Positions 24,801 to 37,237 of a DNA stretch of 64,000 nt are shown one piece after another. Within the stretch, counting starts at the first letter, position 1, and every line of letters starts with the position of its first letter. A model generated the notes under the pieces. It was not told the DNA's origin. It did no database searches and was given only the letters and a program-made list of their open reading frames with translations. The position numbers and the translations under genes are program-made. The stretch is from Rotaria socialis (lineage: Eukaryota > Rotifera > Eurotatoria > Philodinida > Philodinidae). The stretch lies in contig CAJNYU010004233.1 in the NCBI GenBank assembly GCA_905331475.1, forward strand, positions 44,647 to 108,646, given 5' to 3'.

Positions 24801-26509
24801 GGACTATTGATTTTTCAACTGTCGTTTCGAACAGTGCTGTCTTTGTTTTTTCATTTGTCAACTTCTCTAGTAACTATTTTAATGGATGCTATTCAACAAT
24901 CAAGCAAAAAACAGAAAAAAATAATAGAGAAAAGCTATTTTTTTTGAATTAATACGCATTGGCTCGAACAAATCGGCCATAAATAATGTAAGTGTTTTCT
25001 TTCTTGTTGAGAAATTTTGGTAAAGAAACGACTTTAACTTTACTTCAACACGAACAAATATATATATTTGTACAAGAGCTAAAAATATCAAACAAAAGAA
25101 ATGATTTCCGAATATTTTTTTTCATAAGTTAGCTTTTATTATGGAAAAAATTTAAGGAAAAGAAGAAATCAGCTGATGAGAAACATTTTTATTTTGTTTG
25201 CGCAGTATTTTTCCTGAAATTAAACTGGTATAAAATTGTACCTTACAAAAGTTGTTGCTTCCAACTTTCAAGGAATTTATGTCGCTATTTATTTTATTCA
25301 TTAACCTTATCTACAACAATCTATTGTTTTAAAGTGTTTAGTAAAAGAATGATCTCAGCTCAATTAATTTATTTAATCATAGTCACTTAGAATGGGACTT
25401 TCGGTTTGCATGATCTGAAAGTAAGATTCTCGGTATGTATTGTGCTTTTATAATCGATTTTTTTAAGAAAGCTTTAGAGCTTTTCTGAAACGTATATTAT
25501 ACATAATTTTATTGAGAGAGATAGAGCGAGAATTGATTCGAAAGAGTTATATTGTAAATAATATTGTTTGGGAAAATGATCGGTTATTGTAGTCGACGAA
25601 AAAGAACTTCCCAACCGGTTATTGATTTATTCCAAGAATGATTAGTTAAAAACTTTACTAAAAAATTATCATAATATCTATCGAAGCGTAAATAATAGAT
25701 CATGAATAACTTAGAATGAAGATTAGAAATTGACTTTCTTTGAAAACGTATCTAGGATGTTTCTTTTGAAAACAAAAGACTTTCTTTCAATGTACAACTA
25801 TGTATTTGATTTTTAAATATAAAAAAACTTATTCAAAATCTATTCCAGTGTAAATATCTTAGTAATCTTTTACTTTAGACACAACATTGATCCGCATACT
25901 CTGCTGTAGATGTGTGTAAATTGTAGAAATAAGTGGAGTCACCCCACTTTTAGTAAAACTATATGGCTTGTCCAATGAAAAAGTAATATGACATTCTTCA
26001 ATTTGATGGAATAAAAATTATATGTGTTTAAAACTGATTTCTGTTGTTTCTATTGCAATTATGAATCAAGTTACTTATTTCGACACATACAACATAAACA
26101 TACAATACTCTTTCGTCGGTGAAAAAATATTTATCTGCAATGCTGGATTCGTTTTCTGTTCTTAATACGCAAGTGAAAATTAAAGTTGATGTTCGCTCTC
26201 ATTATGTTTTTCTTCTGTGTATCAAGAGTAAAAAAACCTCATGCAATGTTATTCTATTGTATAGCTGTCCTTCTTAAAATTTTCTCTTTTTCGGATGTAA
26301 AAAAAAATTCTCGACTTCTCTCTCTCTCTCTCTCTCTCATGAGCGCTTTAAAAATGAGGGAGTAGAAGGCCGGTAAGAAAGGAAAAGAAAAGAAAAATGA
26401 GAATAAATATATGTAATGTAAAAACAAGAATTCTTCTACAGTATTTTTTCTCCAAAACATCAAGGTTAGGTTAGGGGTGATTGCTTTCAACGTTCATTCT
26501 CAGTGAAAT
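21880..26509. other. Intergenic 4.6 kb, no gene seen
   Basis: The stretch holds the rhamnosidase promoter on its left and that of the four-TM gene on its right. An (AT)n run lies near 23157-23170 and a (TC)n run near 26317-26338. The open frame at 23725-23910 starts at TTG and shows no domain. No RNA gene was recognised. Confidence 0.5.
26317..26338. repeat. (TC)n microsatellite
   Basis: About ten uninterrupted TC units lie roughly 170 bp upstream of the four-TM gene start. Such GAGA/CT tracts are often found in promoters, but no role can be shown here. Confidence 0.8.
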
Positions 26510-27261
26510 ATGGTGTCTCCAGATAAAGAAGCGTTTGTGAAAGTATGGCCAAGATGTTTCCTAGTATTTCTTGGCGTTGTCGAAGTTATAGCTGCTATTG
26601 TTCTAATAGTTACTGAATTCGGTAATGTTGCATCCAACTTTTGGACAACTAATGTATTTGCTGGTGGTTGGTGTGGTATTATAATGATTGCACACTTCTT
26701 TGGGCTATTTGTTGCCGGTAAGATCTTTCTTTAGCAATAAATATGAACTAATTAAATGAAACTTTTACAGCATGTTGTTCACCAAGTCCACCAGCTGCTT
26801 TTCGGGCAGTTGTAATAACCATAATAGCTCTCGTAGCTTGCGGCGTATTGATTGGATTTGATGCTTACTTTATCGCTACACCATCAGCATGTTTATTAAC
26901 ATCGTCATGCTCTACGAATGCTGTATCAACATCCTCGTTTAGTTATTATTTTCGACAAAGCTTCTTTTTAGCATTTAATAGCCTCAGTGCTTTTAGCAGT
27001 TATACAGAGTCGCAAGCAAAATTTCTCTTTCGAACAATTCAATTAAGCGTTGGTGCTTTGTGCTTCGTACTTTGTATTGTATATTTAGTTATCTATTATG
27101 TATCACGGGGCAAGGCTTCAGACAAAGTGTCGCCTAGCACAAATCAACCAACTCCTTATGCACCTCCACCAGGAGCCCGTTCTCAACAGCCGCAATATGG
27201 ACCGCGCGCACCGCAACCAGCTCCAAATCAAGCTACAAGGAATCAAAGCAAAAGATACTAG
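26510..27261 (+). CDS. Four-TM membrane protein with Pro/Gln-rich tail
   Basis: Two exons, 26510-26717 and 26771-27261, are joined by a 53-nt phase-1 intron and give 232 residues. Four hydrophobic segments are visible at about 15-37, 48-70, 80-105 and 160-188. Between TM3 and TM4 is a loop with paired cysteines (SACLLTSSCS). After TM4 comes a cytosolic-looking tail rich in Pro, Gln and Ala (PYAPPPGARSQQPQYG). The topology resembles MARVEL, TMEM or tetraspanin-like vesicle and junction proteins, but the CCG and other tetraspanin marks are missing, so I do not name a family. The start codon is backed by a pyrimidine tract and CAG seven bases before it (26501-26503), which could be a cis- or trans-splice acceptor. 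Confidence 0.75.
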
Positions 27262-28474
27262 AACTATACTTAACATTTTTAAAAAAAGACATCTTGAGTT
27301 CTCGTACTATTTCTATTTTTTATGCAACAAAAAGTTGAAATTATTCACTGCTTATAACAATATTACTTCACTAATACATGCACAAAGTTATATTTGAATC
27401 ATTTCTTTCTTGTTCTCTCGTTCTCTTCTCACATTTTTTTTGTCATCAAAGTACAGAAATACAATGCAAACAAAAATCGATGAAAAAAATTCATTTACGT
27501 CATTTAATCATACCAAATAATAACATCAGACAGAATCTATGCAGCTTGTGATGGCAATTTCTTTTTCGTTTGGCACAACAACAACATTGATATTTTTCAA
27601 TTCTTTTGTGTGAATGCGTGTGAGAAAGAAGTCAGTCGGTCGGAAGAAGCCCGAAATATTAAAATTATAAACATTGAATTGATTGAATTCAATCAAAAAT
27701 AAATAATTGCCCATTCGTTGTCATAGTTTAAATCAGGCCTATTCTATATAAGAGAATCAAAGAGAAAGTACAGATGAAAAAATATATTAAAATTCACAGG
27801 AAATAAAGAATTAACTCGGGCAGAATTCGTTAAGCTTGACAATAGTCATAGAATATGAACATTTCAAATCTATATCTATCTGTTGATTTGATTTATTTCT
27901 TGATGTTTTACTATTGTTTTATCAAGTGTGATGGCCTCCATGATGTTTATTCAAAATACAATAATAATTTCATCAAAAATATATATCAGTGATAGGATTG
28001 TACAAGTATGAATATGTTTAGTTGTTGAAAAAAGAATCTTTGACATAAAATAAACTCCGTATAATCTTATTGAGGTTTGTGTTCGGGAAAAACTGATCTG
28101 AATGATTAAGATTCATTTTCATATAGATTCATTTTTCAAAAAGATATATTCGAGAACGACCATGCATAATTGAACACAGAATTTTTCAAGAGAACAAGTC
28201 GCGTTTCATATTTTAAAACTTATATTAAGCAGAATCTATCTATATAGAAAGAAACGCCATGATATTATTTTTCAAATTTCAAGTAATATGAATTGATCTA
28301 ATGGATAATCATGTTGAATAGCATTAATTTAAAATATTTAAAATTATGTATTTTCATTGTAAAGTTGAGTTCGTTTTCTTTTCTTTTCTTTTACGTTTAA
28401 ACTAAATGAAAAACATTATTTATTTCAATGAAAAATAGGATAATTCGATTCATTTTTAAAAGTAATAGAATATT
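27262..28474. other. Intergenic, no gene seen
   Basis: About 1.2 kb with no supported feature. The minus-strand frame at 27714-27526 is short, low-complexity and without splice support. The 3' UTRs of both flanking genes are expected here. Confidence 0.45.
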
Positions 28475-29041
28475 TTATTTAGTTTTCGATGATAACCTCT
28501 TGATTTTAGTCACACCATTATACTTGGATTTTGTTCGGTTCTTATCATTTTTTCGTTTTGCTGATATTGACGATCGAATTCGATTGATTTTTAACTTCCG
28601 TTTTATATTTGAATGTTGAATTCGTTTATTAGTATTTGTAATTCTATCCTTATTTTTCATAGTTAGTCTCAACGAAGTTTTTCGACTATTATTGCGTGCT
28701 GAATTATTTTTCTTATTTCTTGATTGTAACCGATTATGATTTTTTCGATAAATTTTATTAGATTTTGTTGAATTTTCAATAGTACTATTAAATGATGCTG
28801 TTCTATTGAATAATTGTGTAGTACCATCAAGTGTTTTTAATAAACGCTGAACTTTGGCAACAGAAATGCCACCACAATCATTGCATAGAATATCTTTTTT
28901 TTTAGTAAGAAGAAGATCCTTAGTTGATGACGAAATCGAAGAAGCTATTTCTTGTTTTTGTTGATAATCATTATTAAGTGACATGAACAGAAAGTATGAC
29001 AAAGTAAAAGAAGAAATAGAACCAATGAGTTTACGCGCCAC
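28475..29041 (-). CDS. Hypothetical basic protein, possibly secreted
   Basis: A single uninterrupted frame of 188 residues. The start MARKLIGSISSFTLSYFLFM could be a signal peptide or anchor. A short central part (ILCNDCGGISVAKVQRLLK) has a CxxC pair and a helix-like stretch, then FNRTASFNST with two N-glycosylation sequons. The C-terminal 100 residues are almost all Lys, Arg, Asn, Ser and Thr. I do not recognise the family. The strongly basic tail might bind nucleic acid or an acidic matrix, but this is speculation. No intron is needed. Codon content is AT-rich like its neighbours, so a chance frame cannot be fully excluded. Confidence 0.4.
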   Translation of the reverse strand: MARKLIGSISSFTLSYFLFMSLNNDYQQKQEIASSISSSTKDLLLTKKKDILCNDCGGISVAKVQRLLKTLDGTTQLFNRTASFNSTIENSTKSNKIYRKNHNRLQSRNKKNNSARNNSRKTSLRLTMKNKDRITNTNKRIQHSNIKRKLKINRIRSSISAKRKNDKNRTKSKYNGVTKIKRLSSKTK

Positions 29042-30551
29042 TCTTTAAATATTTTCTATTTCAATACTTAGATTTCAAATCTTCTGAAAAAGCAAGATTT
29101 TATTTTAAATTTTATCGTTATCCATGTCGGTAGTGTTTTCTTCTTTGTTTTTCAAAGTGTATATTTGTATTTATAAGTTATTTAGTATGCGTACATTTGA
29201 TTTTATCGTATCTCATTGGTCTCACTAATATTCAGTAAATAAATTGAATTTCTATTTGATAATTATTGATTTAACTAATAATATATATACGTATATATGA
29301 AAGTTCACCTACCGACATCAGTATTATAAGTAGTATTTTTGATGACTTTTACATTGCAAATTTAGTTCATTTTGGCGTTCTCAAATCAGTTGTGTAAAAG
29401 AAGGAGAAGAAGATCATATGCTCAATAGAATCCAATCATTCCAAATATATATGGAAATTTGAACTGAGAAGTACTTTCACTGATGACTGAGTAATTACTC
29501 AAATGTTGACTGATCTTAAAGTTAAAGCTAGTATAATCAATATGAGACTCTACTAACGATTATACTTGTGCGAAAATGAAACTATATCTCGCATGTTCGA
29601 ATGAAAAGAAATCTTGAGTATAGTCGAAAATTTGATCCAATAATACTAAACTAGAATCTAGATCCATCAATATACTACAACCTTGGAACGGTTTCAATAT
29701 AAACAATAATGACTGATTTCAATTAAAAGGAAAATGAAGGCAAATTCTTCATATCTCAATGAAATAAGAGAACGTTTCATAATCAATAATTTAACTTGAA
29801 ATATTTTCTATGTTAATATAACTAAAATACAGAAATCTGATTACTATTGAAATATATGATACTTCTCTAATGAAACTAAACATAGAGTTAGTTAACATTC
29901 TTATTTTATTGATGCATTCTCTTTTGTGCGTTTTTTTTTGTATCTAATCAGCAAATTGGTTTTTGTTTCAAAAAAACGAGTAAACACGAGTGATGCTGAA
30001 ATATACAACAGAAAATTATACTAAACTTCATATGATATATTTGATAGAATCTATACCATATTATCGATCATTACTGCACTTAATAGAAATCAAATTGAGA
30101 ATCGCTTGTTTTATTCTCTCGTTTACTACCGGGAACCGGAATGGAAACCGTAATTTCTTTTTCATTTCCTATTACCACCGGCGTATAAGGTCGAAATATT
30201 CGATGTTCATAATTGAAATACTTTTAAATAGCATTGGTATTAAGCTTACTAACAAAATTCTGTAACAAAAAAATAAAAATTTAAGAATCGAATCATCGCA
30301 TATGAAAACTAAGATTTACTAGCAATAAATGATTTTCAGATTTGAAATTTCAATAGAATGAAATTTGAAATTAGGATTGTTTCCACAAACAAACAACGAG
30401 TCAATAATTTAGTCGAACTTGTGAATACTTGCATATTAATACAAACGGATCGAAAATAGATGATCTTATACTAGCAAAATCTTTATCCAATGAAAAAACT
30501 GCTCTTCGTCTTTATTTTTGTAATATTTACAAATAAAACAACTAAACGAGT
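29042..30551. other. Intergenic, no gene seen
   Basis: About 1.5 kb. The plus-strand frame at 29990-30265 shows no domain. A short GC-richer patch near 30125-30195 (ACCGGGAACCGG, CCACCGGCG) stands out but fits no feature I know. Confidence 0.4.
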
Positions 30552-31566
30552 TTATTGATTGTTTTTGTATTTGAACATCGTAAGAATTGCACGATGATCA
30601 CTTAAATTCCATTCACCCTGATCACTCCATGTTAAAGAATTACAACCACGTGGTATTAGTTCACTTGATACCGGTAGAAGAATATCTGATTTATAAAAAA
30701 TAAAATCTACTCCTAATTGTTCATTTCTGTGTGTTAAATGTGTAACATTAGGTTCATTTCCATGTATAAATTTGTAAGATGATTGAAATTGTTTATCTAT
30801 CAATTGATAAACATCATCCTTATGATATGATGAATTAAAATCTCCGCATAAAATAAGTGTACACTTATTTAAAAGATTTTTTGATATTTGATAATTGTGT
30901 ATTAATTCAAGAAACTTTTTCATTTGTTTTAGCCTTAATCGGCTTTCAAATCTGTGATGTGGAAATGTTAAATGAATATTAATTAGAAGTAAATTTTTTC
31001 CATTAAATTCAAGATTAAGTAACAGTCCAATACGATCTCCAATATCATTTAATATCAATTCATATTTATCGAGAACCTTAAAATGATTCGAATCAACAAG
31101 AATAGCTAAGCCGTCATCAAGTAAACCTGTTCGTCGAAGTGTATAAAATGAATATTTTGATAATAAATTTGATTTATATAATTGAATAAATGATGGATTT
31201 TTAAACCAAAATTCTTGTAGACAAATAAGATGAATATCAAGCGATTGAAGAAGATTTATTATTGATAAGTGACGTTTTTGCCATAATGTATCATATGAAC
31301 TTTCACGATCATATTCAGATGATAAACGTTTATAACACGGTGCTAGAACGTTGAATGTACACACTGATAATGTATCATTTTTATTATTGGTGAAATTGGA
31401 AAGCTTCCTTCTAGAATCATCGAAGAGATCATATTTATTTCAAAATTCATTCTCTATGAAAAATATTTAAATGAAACATTCACAAATTCATTCAACAAAA
31501 TTCAACATACATTTTCAACAAAAAAATCAATGTACTATTTATTTACCTGGTATAAACAGAGGACAT
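30552..31566 (-). CDS. Endonuclease/exonuclease/phosphatase-fold hydrolase
   Basis: Exons 31566-31547 (MSSVYT) and 31410-30552 are joined by a 136-nt phase-2 intron, giving 292 residues. The EEP fold motifs are in order: CTFNVLAPCY (metal-site Asn), ICLQEFWF (catalytic Glu), LLINIHLTFP, LILCGDFNSS (Asp/Asn pair), LGVDFIFYKS and LSDHRAILT (Asp-His pair). All catalytic residues expected for a Mg-dependent phosphodiesterase or phosphatase are therefore present. The CTFNVLAPCYKRL start is reminiscent of CCR4/nocturnin-type and small plant EEP proteins, but no leucine-rich repeat or targeting domain is attached. Whether it acts on RNA, DNA, a phospholipid or a small molecule is unknown. The upstream ATG exon is inferred from phase and splice signals; the main exon has no in-frame ATG near its left end, so an upstream exon is required. 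Confidence 0.85.
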
Positions 31567-34045
31567 CGTCAATTGAAGTAGAACATAGCATGAAGAAGTA
31601 TACAAAGAATTAAATACTTTTTTATTGGCCACGATGATCGCATGGATGCGCATCATCTACAAGCATGATTACGTCATGAATCAATTAATTGAAAAAATAT
31701 TCTATTTATTAAAAAAAGGAGCTACGTTAAAAGGTAATTGGCCAAGAGAAATAAAAATTCATGATAATCGATTATGAAATGCACATGAGGACATCATTTG
31801 CGTAAACGGAAAAACTTTATATATATATATATACATGTATATACTCGCCGATAAATGACTTGTATTTTAAAATGTGAATCATAGAAACTTATCAGAGCTG
31901 AACTGAACTGGTTAGTTATAAGTAATGCAAATCATCTGATTCAACAAGCACACTAACTATTGACTCATTACGATCAAAGTATTCTCTCAGAACATTTTCT
32001 GCTTCATTGTCAGCAGATGTTTTGCAATATGCAAAAAATACAAAAAAAAGAAAAGTATTATGTCAAGGTTTAGAATAATTATGAATGATTAATTTCTCAA
32101 TTCATTTAAACGCAGAAAATATGATTAAATTGAAAACATGATTAACGAAACTATTTAACTTCGATTTCGATTTCGAAGAAAGAAAGAATATATGAATAAA
32201 AATGAAATCTCATTGGTGCGCACGTATTAACCGATAGAATCATAAATAAAAATCTCTATCATACAATAGGTGTGATGTCGCAACGAAAATGAATAGCTAC
32301 TACGTATACTACTAGCTTATGTTTGTCTGTGTGTGATCGGATCTGATGCTACAAAATATGACGACGAATAAGAATTGATGTTGAATACGCTGAATACTTC
32401 TCGGATTTATGTTTGTTTTTTTAGAAATATGAGTTTTGCATAAAATATAACGTCACGTAAAGTTTCATTAATGATTTAATAAGAATACAATATATTGTTA
32501 ATTTCGGTTAATCAGCAGAATTTTATATTATGCATAATCTATAACAGTAAAATATCTCATACTCTATTAGAAACATGTTTTCGTATGATTTTCATTTTGA
32601 ATGTATAAATGTATTTCGAGTTTAACAGAGATTTCATGATTTATGCATGTATCAGCAACGATTTTATTTGTTACTGGACCTAGAAATAAAAATAAAACAA
32701 AAAAACTGTGAGCGCAACAGCATGAAGTCGAATTTTTTCACTTTTTTACCGCCGTTTGGTTAGAGCTTAATGAGTTAGTTAGAAACTAATAAATTTTGAC
32801 AAGTATCTCTAGTCCTTATCAATTGTTGTTCTCTGGATCCTTTAAAATTAATTTATTTTTACTTATTATGAAAAGATACATGAAAGATTTTCATACATCT
32901 TAGATTCTGGATTTATTAGGAAATCAAATTATCTTTAATAAATATCCTGAATATATTTATTTACAGTTATTTCTTTGAAAATTGAATATTGAAATTTTGG
33001 AACGATGTTAATCATTCCATTTTTAGTTGACACATTTTTGTAATCACCTCATCAAAATAGTCTTGTAAGTTGTATGAATAATGCCCATTATCGAACCGAC
33101 ATTTATCAGGAACTAAATTGAATAGATCGTGAGTCTAATAGTTGACAAGCCAACATTGCTTATCTTTAGCAGACACGGTTATAGAAAAAGGGGCCTATAA
33201 ATATATGTTTTGAGTATATCGATTAAGAAAAAAAATGTTATTTTGCTTTACGAATAATAAATCTAAGCAAAATAATGATTTGTCGCACCGTTTGTTTAAT
33301 AATAAACTCACACAATATTTCCAATGAATTTTATCAAGATTATTGATAACAGCTAGTAGTCGGAGTCTATCGGTGCGAAGAATAACTTTTTTTAAATTAT
33401 AATCAACGTACCTCCTCAATGATAGAAACAAATTCATTGAGAATTTTTCAATCAATGGAAATTAATCAGATCAAGCTAAAGTGAAAAACACGAAGCCATT
33501 CGAGTGTGATTCTATATCTGATGTTAATCTCTGTACACAAACTCAATTTTGGATGCATTCTTTTCTCTTGAACCTTAATTATGACATGAAACATAAGTTT
33601 TGTTTTGACTTTTCTACTACTCAACATATGAAGAGAACAAGCATGACTTTTTAATACGAAAAACCATTTGACAATTTAGTACTGGTACAAATGAGTCACT
33701 GAAGAGGAACGATAGCTCCATGGATGATTATCTATCTGATTCTACGCATTATTCAAATAGTTGAAGATATATTTACTATGATTTTAATCTTTATACAACC
33801 AATCGAAGTAGTAAACTGATCTATCCCAATTATTTATTGGAAAAACAATCGATACTACTGATAATCATCAGTATCCTGTCATAAAATCATCCCTTACTAA
33901 TTAAAAATATAATATTATTTCTTTCAAAAAATACAGTTCATTACGATCATAATCTATGCGTTTGATAATTTTATAGAACTTGAACAAATTCTTCTATCGT
34001 CTATTACACACAGAACAGGAAATAACCAGGCGAAATAAAAAATTA
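31567..34045. other. Intergenic, no gene seen
   Basis: About 2.5 kb with a (TA)n run near 31820-31841. The minus-strand frame 33455-33195 is probably chance. Nothing else was recognised. Confidence 0.45.
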
Positions 34046-34118
34046 CGCCCAACGTGGGGGTCGAACCCACGACATTGAGATTAAGAGTCTCACGCTCTAC
34101 CGACTGAGCTAGCCGGGC
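34046..34118 (-). tRNA. tRNA-Lys (anticodon CTT)
   Basis: Read on the minus strand from 34118, the 73-nt sequence folds as a tRNA: acceptor GCCCGGC pairs with the 3' GTTGGGC (G-T pairs included), the D arm has TAGCTCAGTCGGTAGAGC, the anticodon stem GAGAC/ATCTC-type arm carries loop CTCTTAA with anticodon CTT, and the T arm reads GTGGGTTCGACCCCCAC. It has no intron and no encoded CCA, as expected in a eukaryote. Internal A and B box promoters are intact (TAGCTCAGTCGG and GGTTCGACCC). A T-run for Pol III termination is present just downstream on the minus strand (TTTTTTATTT). Confidence 0.97.
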
Positions 34119-35078
34119 TTGTTAATTTCCACAGAAATTTTCTATCGACTCCTAAAAGTATAGTTGCTAAAATTTGTCAATTGTCAGAATTCAATCTTCA
34201 TGATACATACAATATAAATATTTTGAGTAGTACATAAAATCTAACAGCTGATACATTATTAACTACAATAGATTTTATGCGAAACTTTTCTACTTATATT
34301 CAATTTTACAGAGTCTCAATAGCATAATATCATGTATTTCTTGGAAAACAATTACAAAACGAACATATCGTCTTGCTTTAGAACAACTAATTTGAAACCT
34401 AACGTCTAATTGACTAGAAATATTAATATAATCAATTGTGATTGCGCAGAATCAGTACAGGCTGTGATACTTAAGAAATGTTGAGCTTGTAAATTAAATT
34501 AGGTAATATTCACAATTAAGATAACATCTTCTACTATATTAATCAATGTATAATGAAGATCGACGAATCGTTAATGATTAACTGATTATAGGGGAAACTT
34601 ATTTGAAAAAATAAGACACTTTGATGCATGATAAGCATGAAACTTGTGATACACAAATAGATTAAAACATAAAGATTATTTTCACACTTCAAACTCATGT
34701 TTGATTTCTTTAAAACAAAAGAATAGTTAAACAATAACAATAATGATACACAGACAGGTATAAGCATCACACAGATAACTATTTATTTGATAATGTCTAT
34801 ACATGAATTCATGAACTGACAGTAAATGTGAGACTCTCACTAGACGAATCCAATCCAGTTAGTTTCGTTACTTTGTTTCAGAAAGATAAAAATCTCTGAG
34901 AGACATCATTTACTATTATGATTATTATTATTATTATCATTATGGTCTTTCATGTTCTTCAACTTTAGAGAATGAAAAATGAAAAGAAACAACCATTTTG
35001 CATAGCTATTGATAAAGAAAAGAAAACGGTTACTCAAGATGAAAATGTTTTCTATTTCATATCATAGTCGTTAGATTC
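34119..35078. other. Intergenic, no gene seen
   Basis: About 1 kb between the tRNA and the ZIP-like gene. A (TTA)n-like run lies near 34917-34936. The minus-strand frame 34770-34543 is hydrophobic but has no support. Confidence 0.4.
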
Positions 35079-36225
35079 ATGGCCATTGATATTTATTGTG
35101 TATTATTTTTGACTATTTTCATTATCACTATTAAATGTGATTCTGATGTAAATGTGGCATTAAATAATGACAATCAACATCTACACGAGTCTTCATCATA
35201 TAAATATAGTAAACAAGGCAATTTACAACAATTTATCATTATGAATATTTTCAGTTCATTTAATAATATATTTTTAATGATAATATCGATAACTCTAATT
35301 CCTATTATCATAATATTCTTTCTAATTTCGATAACAACGCGTCGACTGCATCAATCATTATTAACAATTTATCTTAGTTTTGCATCAGGTGGCTTAATGG
35401 CAGATGTTTTTCTTCGACTTCTACCGTCCATTATTCTTGCATATAATGATTCATTTGACACTAAAAGTCAATCTGAGGTTTATCATCAACATGATAATCG
35501 TGCTGGTTTATTTATACTTGCAGGAATTTTTCTTTCATTTATTATTGAAAAGGTTTTTCAATATCTCCAAAGTATGTTAAATATTGAATCATCTTTGTAA
35601 GAAAAGCAAGTTCATTTGACTTTAAGGTTACAATCATGAAATATATAATGAATCTTCAACAATGAATTCAACTGAAATTTTAGCTTATCTATTTTTATTG
35701 GCAGATATTTTGCATAATTATACAAATAGTGTGACTCTTTGTTCAATCATTTCAATGAAATCAACAATCAGTAAGATATTCTATGACGAAACAAAATCAG
35801 TGTTTGTTTGCTATTTAAGATTCAGGAATGCTAATAACGAAAATTATTTATGAACTTTTGCATGTATTCTATGGTTATAATATTTTGATTTATAGTGGGA
35901 AAACTTTAGAGAAAGTAAATGAATTTAAGAACTAATTTCGAATACTTGATTTATTTTCTAGGCAATGCAATATCAATTATTAACAGGACTAAGCGGTTCA
36001 ATACTATTTTTAGCAACTTTGAAATTTCAATCATATCTGATCGTACAATTATGGTCAAATCAGATACTATTACCAATAATTGCTGGTATATTCATTTATA
36101 TTTCAACAGTACATCTTATTCCAGAAGTAATTGGCAGTGATTATGGAATGAAAAAGACTATTTTAAAAGTGAATGCTTTTATTGTAAGTGTTCTTTGTAT
36201 ATTGTACTTAAAGAAATATGAATAA
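35079..36225 (+). CDS. ZIP-family protein with degenerate metal site
   Basis: Four exons join in frame: 35079-35571, 35627-35770, 35820-35914 and 35962-36225 (331 residues; introns 55, 49 and 47 nt). The SLC39/ZIP layout is clear: a signal-like start, a His-containing N-terminal segment, then FASGGLMADVFLRLLPS (TM2), GLFILAGIFLSFIIEKVF (TM3), LADILHNYTNSV (TM4), SGKTLEKAMQYQLLTGLSG (before TM6) and IAGIFIYISTVHLIPEV (TM7). The metal residues are worn. The TM4 motif HNxTDG reads HNYTNS (194-199), the TM5 motif HExPHExGD reads YELLHVFYG (223-231), and the TM2 His is Arg113. No stop or frameshift is present. ZIP proteins normally import zinc or iron into the cytosol. This one probably cannot transport by the usual route and may be a regulatory or structural pseudotransporter, or an early pseudogene. 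Confidence 0.85.
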
Positions 36226-37237
36226 ATGCTTTTGTATTCATGAAATTGTTTGCATTTAGCTTTAAAAAATTAGAAAGAATTTGTTTTCTATTGAATCTAA
36301 TAGAAAAAGGGATACGAAACTGAAGATTGCTGGTCTTATTAATAACGATTCTTGCTGATCTTAACCGATGGTTCACTGTCACTATTTGATCTTTAAGTAA
36401 AAGGAATCTAACAAAAAATAGAATTTCAATTCTATACATATTTATCTGCTCGTAAAACAAACCCAATTTTGTGTAAACCTTCCAACACAAATAAGTATTG
36501 AAAATCAAGTAACCAATGTGTTATTTGTGCAGTATGAGTTAATTCAATCGGTTCCATTAGCATAGTACGAAATAACTTCTACATTTCAGTTGATAATAAG
36601 AAAACCCAATGGCAATATCATCCTATGTTGCTATTCAGAACTCATAAAAATGCTAACAAATAATATTTCATTTTTCAAAGAGTATGCAAATGTTAGTGTG
36701 CATATACAAGAGATAGTCGAATAAGCCTTTAAATAGGCTTTGCTCTGAATCCAGTTGTAATCGAAATATACACAAAAAAGAAAGAACACGCATAAAAAAT
36801 TCTAACATTCACACTCTACTATCAACAATCTTAAACTCTACATCTAATTTATTCAACATATATGATCAATAAATAAATTGTGAAACTGCCTAAAGCATAA
36901 TTCATATGTGAATCACTCCAACTTGGTGAAAAGTGACATCTATAGCAATAAAACAATGCTATATTAATACACTTGTATGAATTCTGCTAAAAATTTTTAT
37001 TTAATGATTTTTATTTCAATGCAAACTTTTTGATTAAAACAAATTGTAAAAAAGAAGAGAGGCTTCTTTGGAGGACTATAATTGGTTATATAAAGACAAA
37101 ATTCAATATTTCTATTTCTATTTGTATTGCTTGCTCTTTCTTTATTTGTTGATTAATCTCTCCATTCAATCTTTCTTCTGACTGCGTGTGACCAGTGGTT
37201 AACTTCTCCCTCGAATCGTTCTTCGTCAAAAACTAAA
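36226..37237. other. Intergenic, no gene seen
   Basis: About 1 kb upstream of NF-YB; promoter region of that gene. The minus-strand frame 36508-36179 overlaps the ZIP 3' end and has no support. Confidence 0.45.

Noticed and set aside
25928..25958. Short hairpin AAGTGG...CCACTT
   Set aside because: A six-base stem with a short loop is expected by chance in 64 kb and has no associated feature.
35662..35853. Reading straight through ZIP exon 2 to a stop, implying a truncated protein or pseudogene
   Set aside because: A GTAAGA donor at 35771 and an acceptor ending at 35819 keep the frame and restore the TM5 region, so the gene is not broken.
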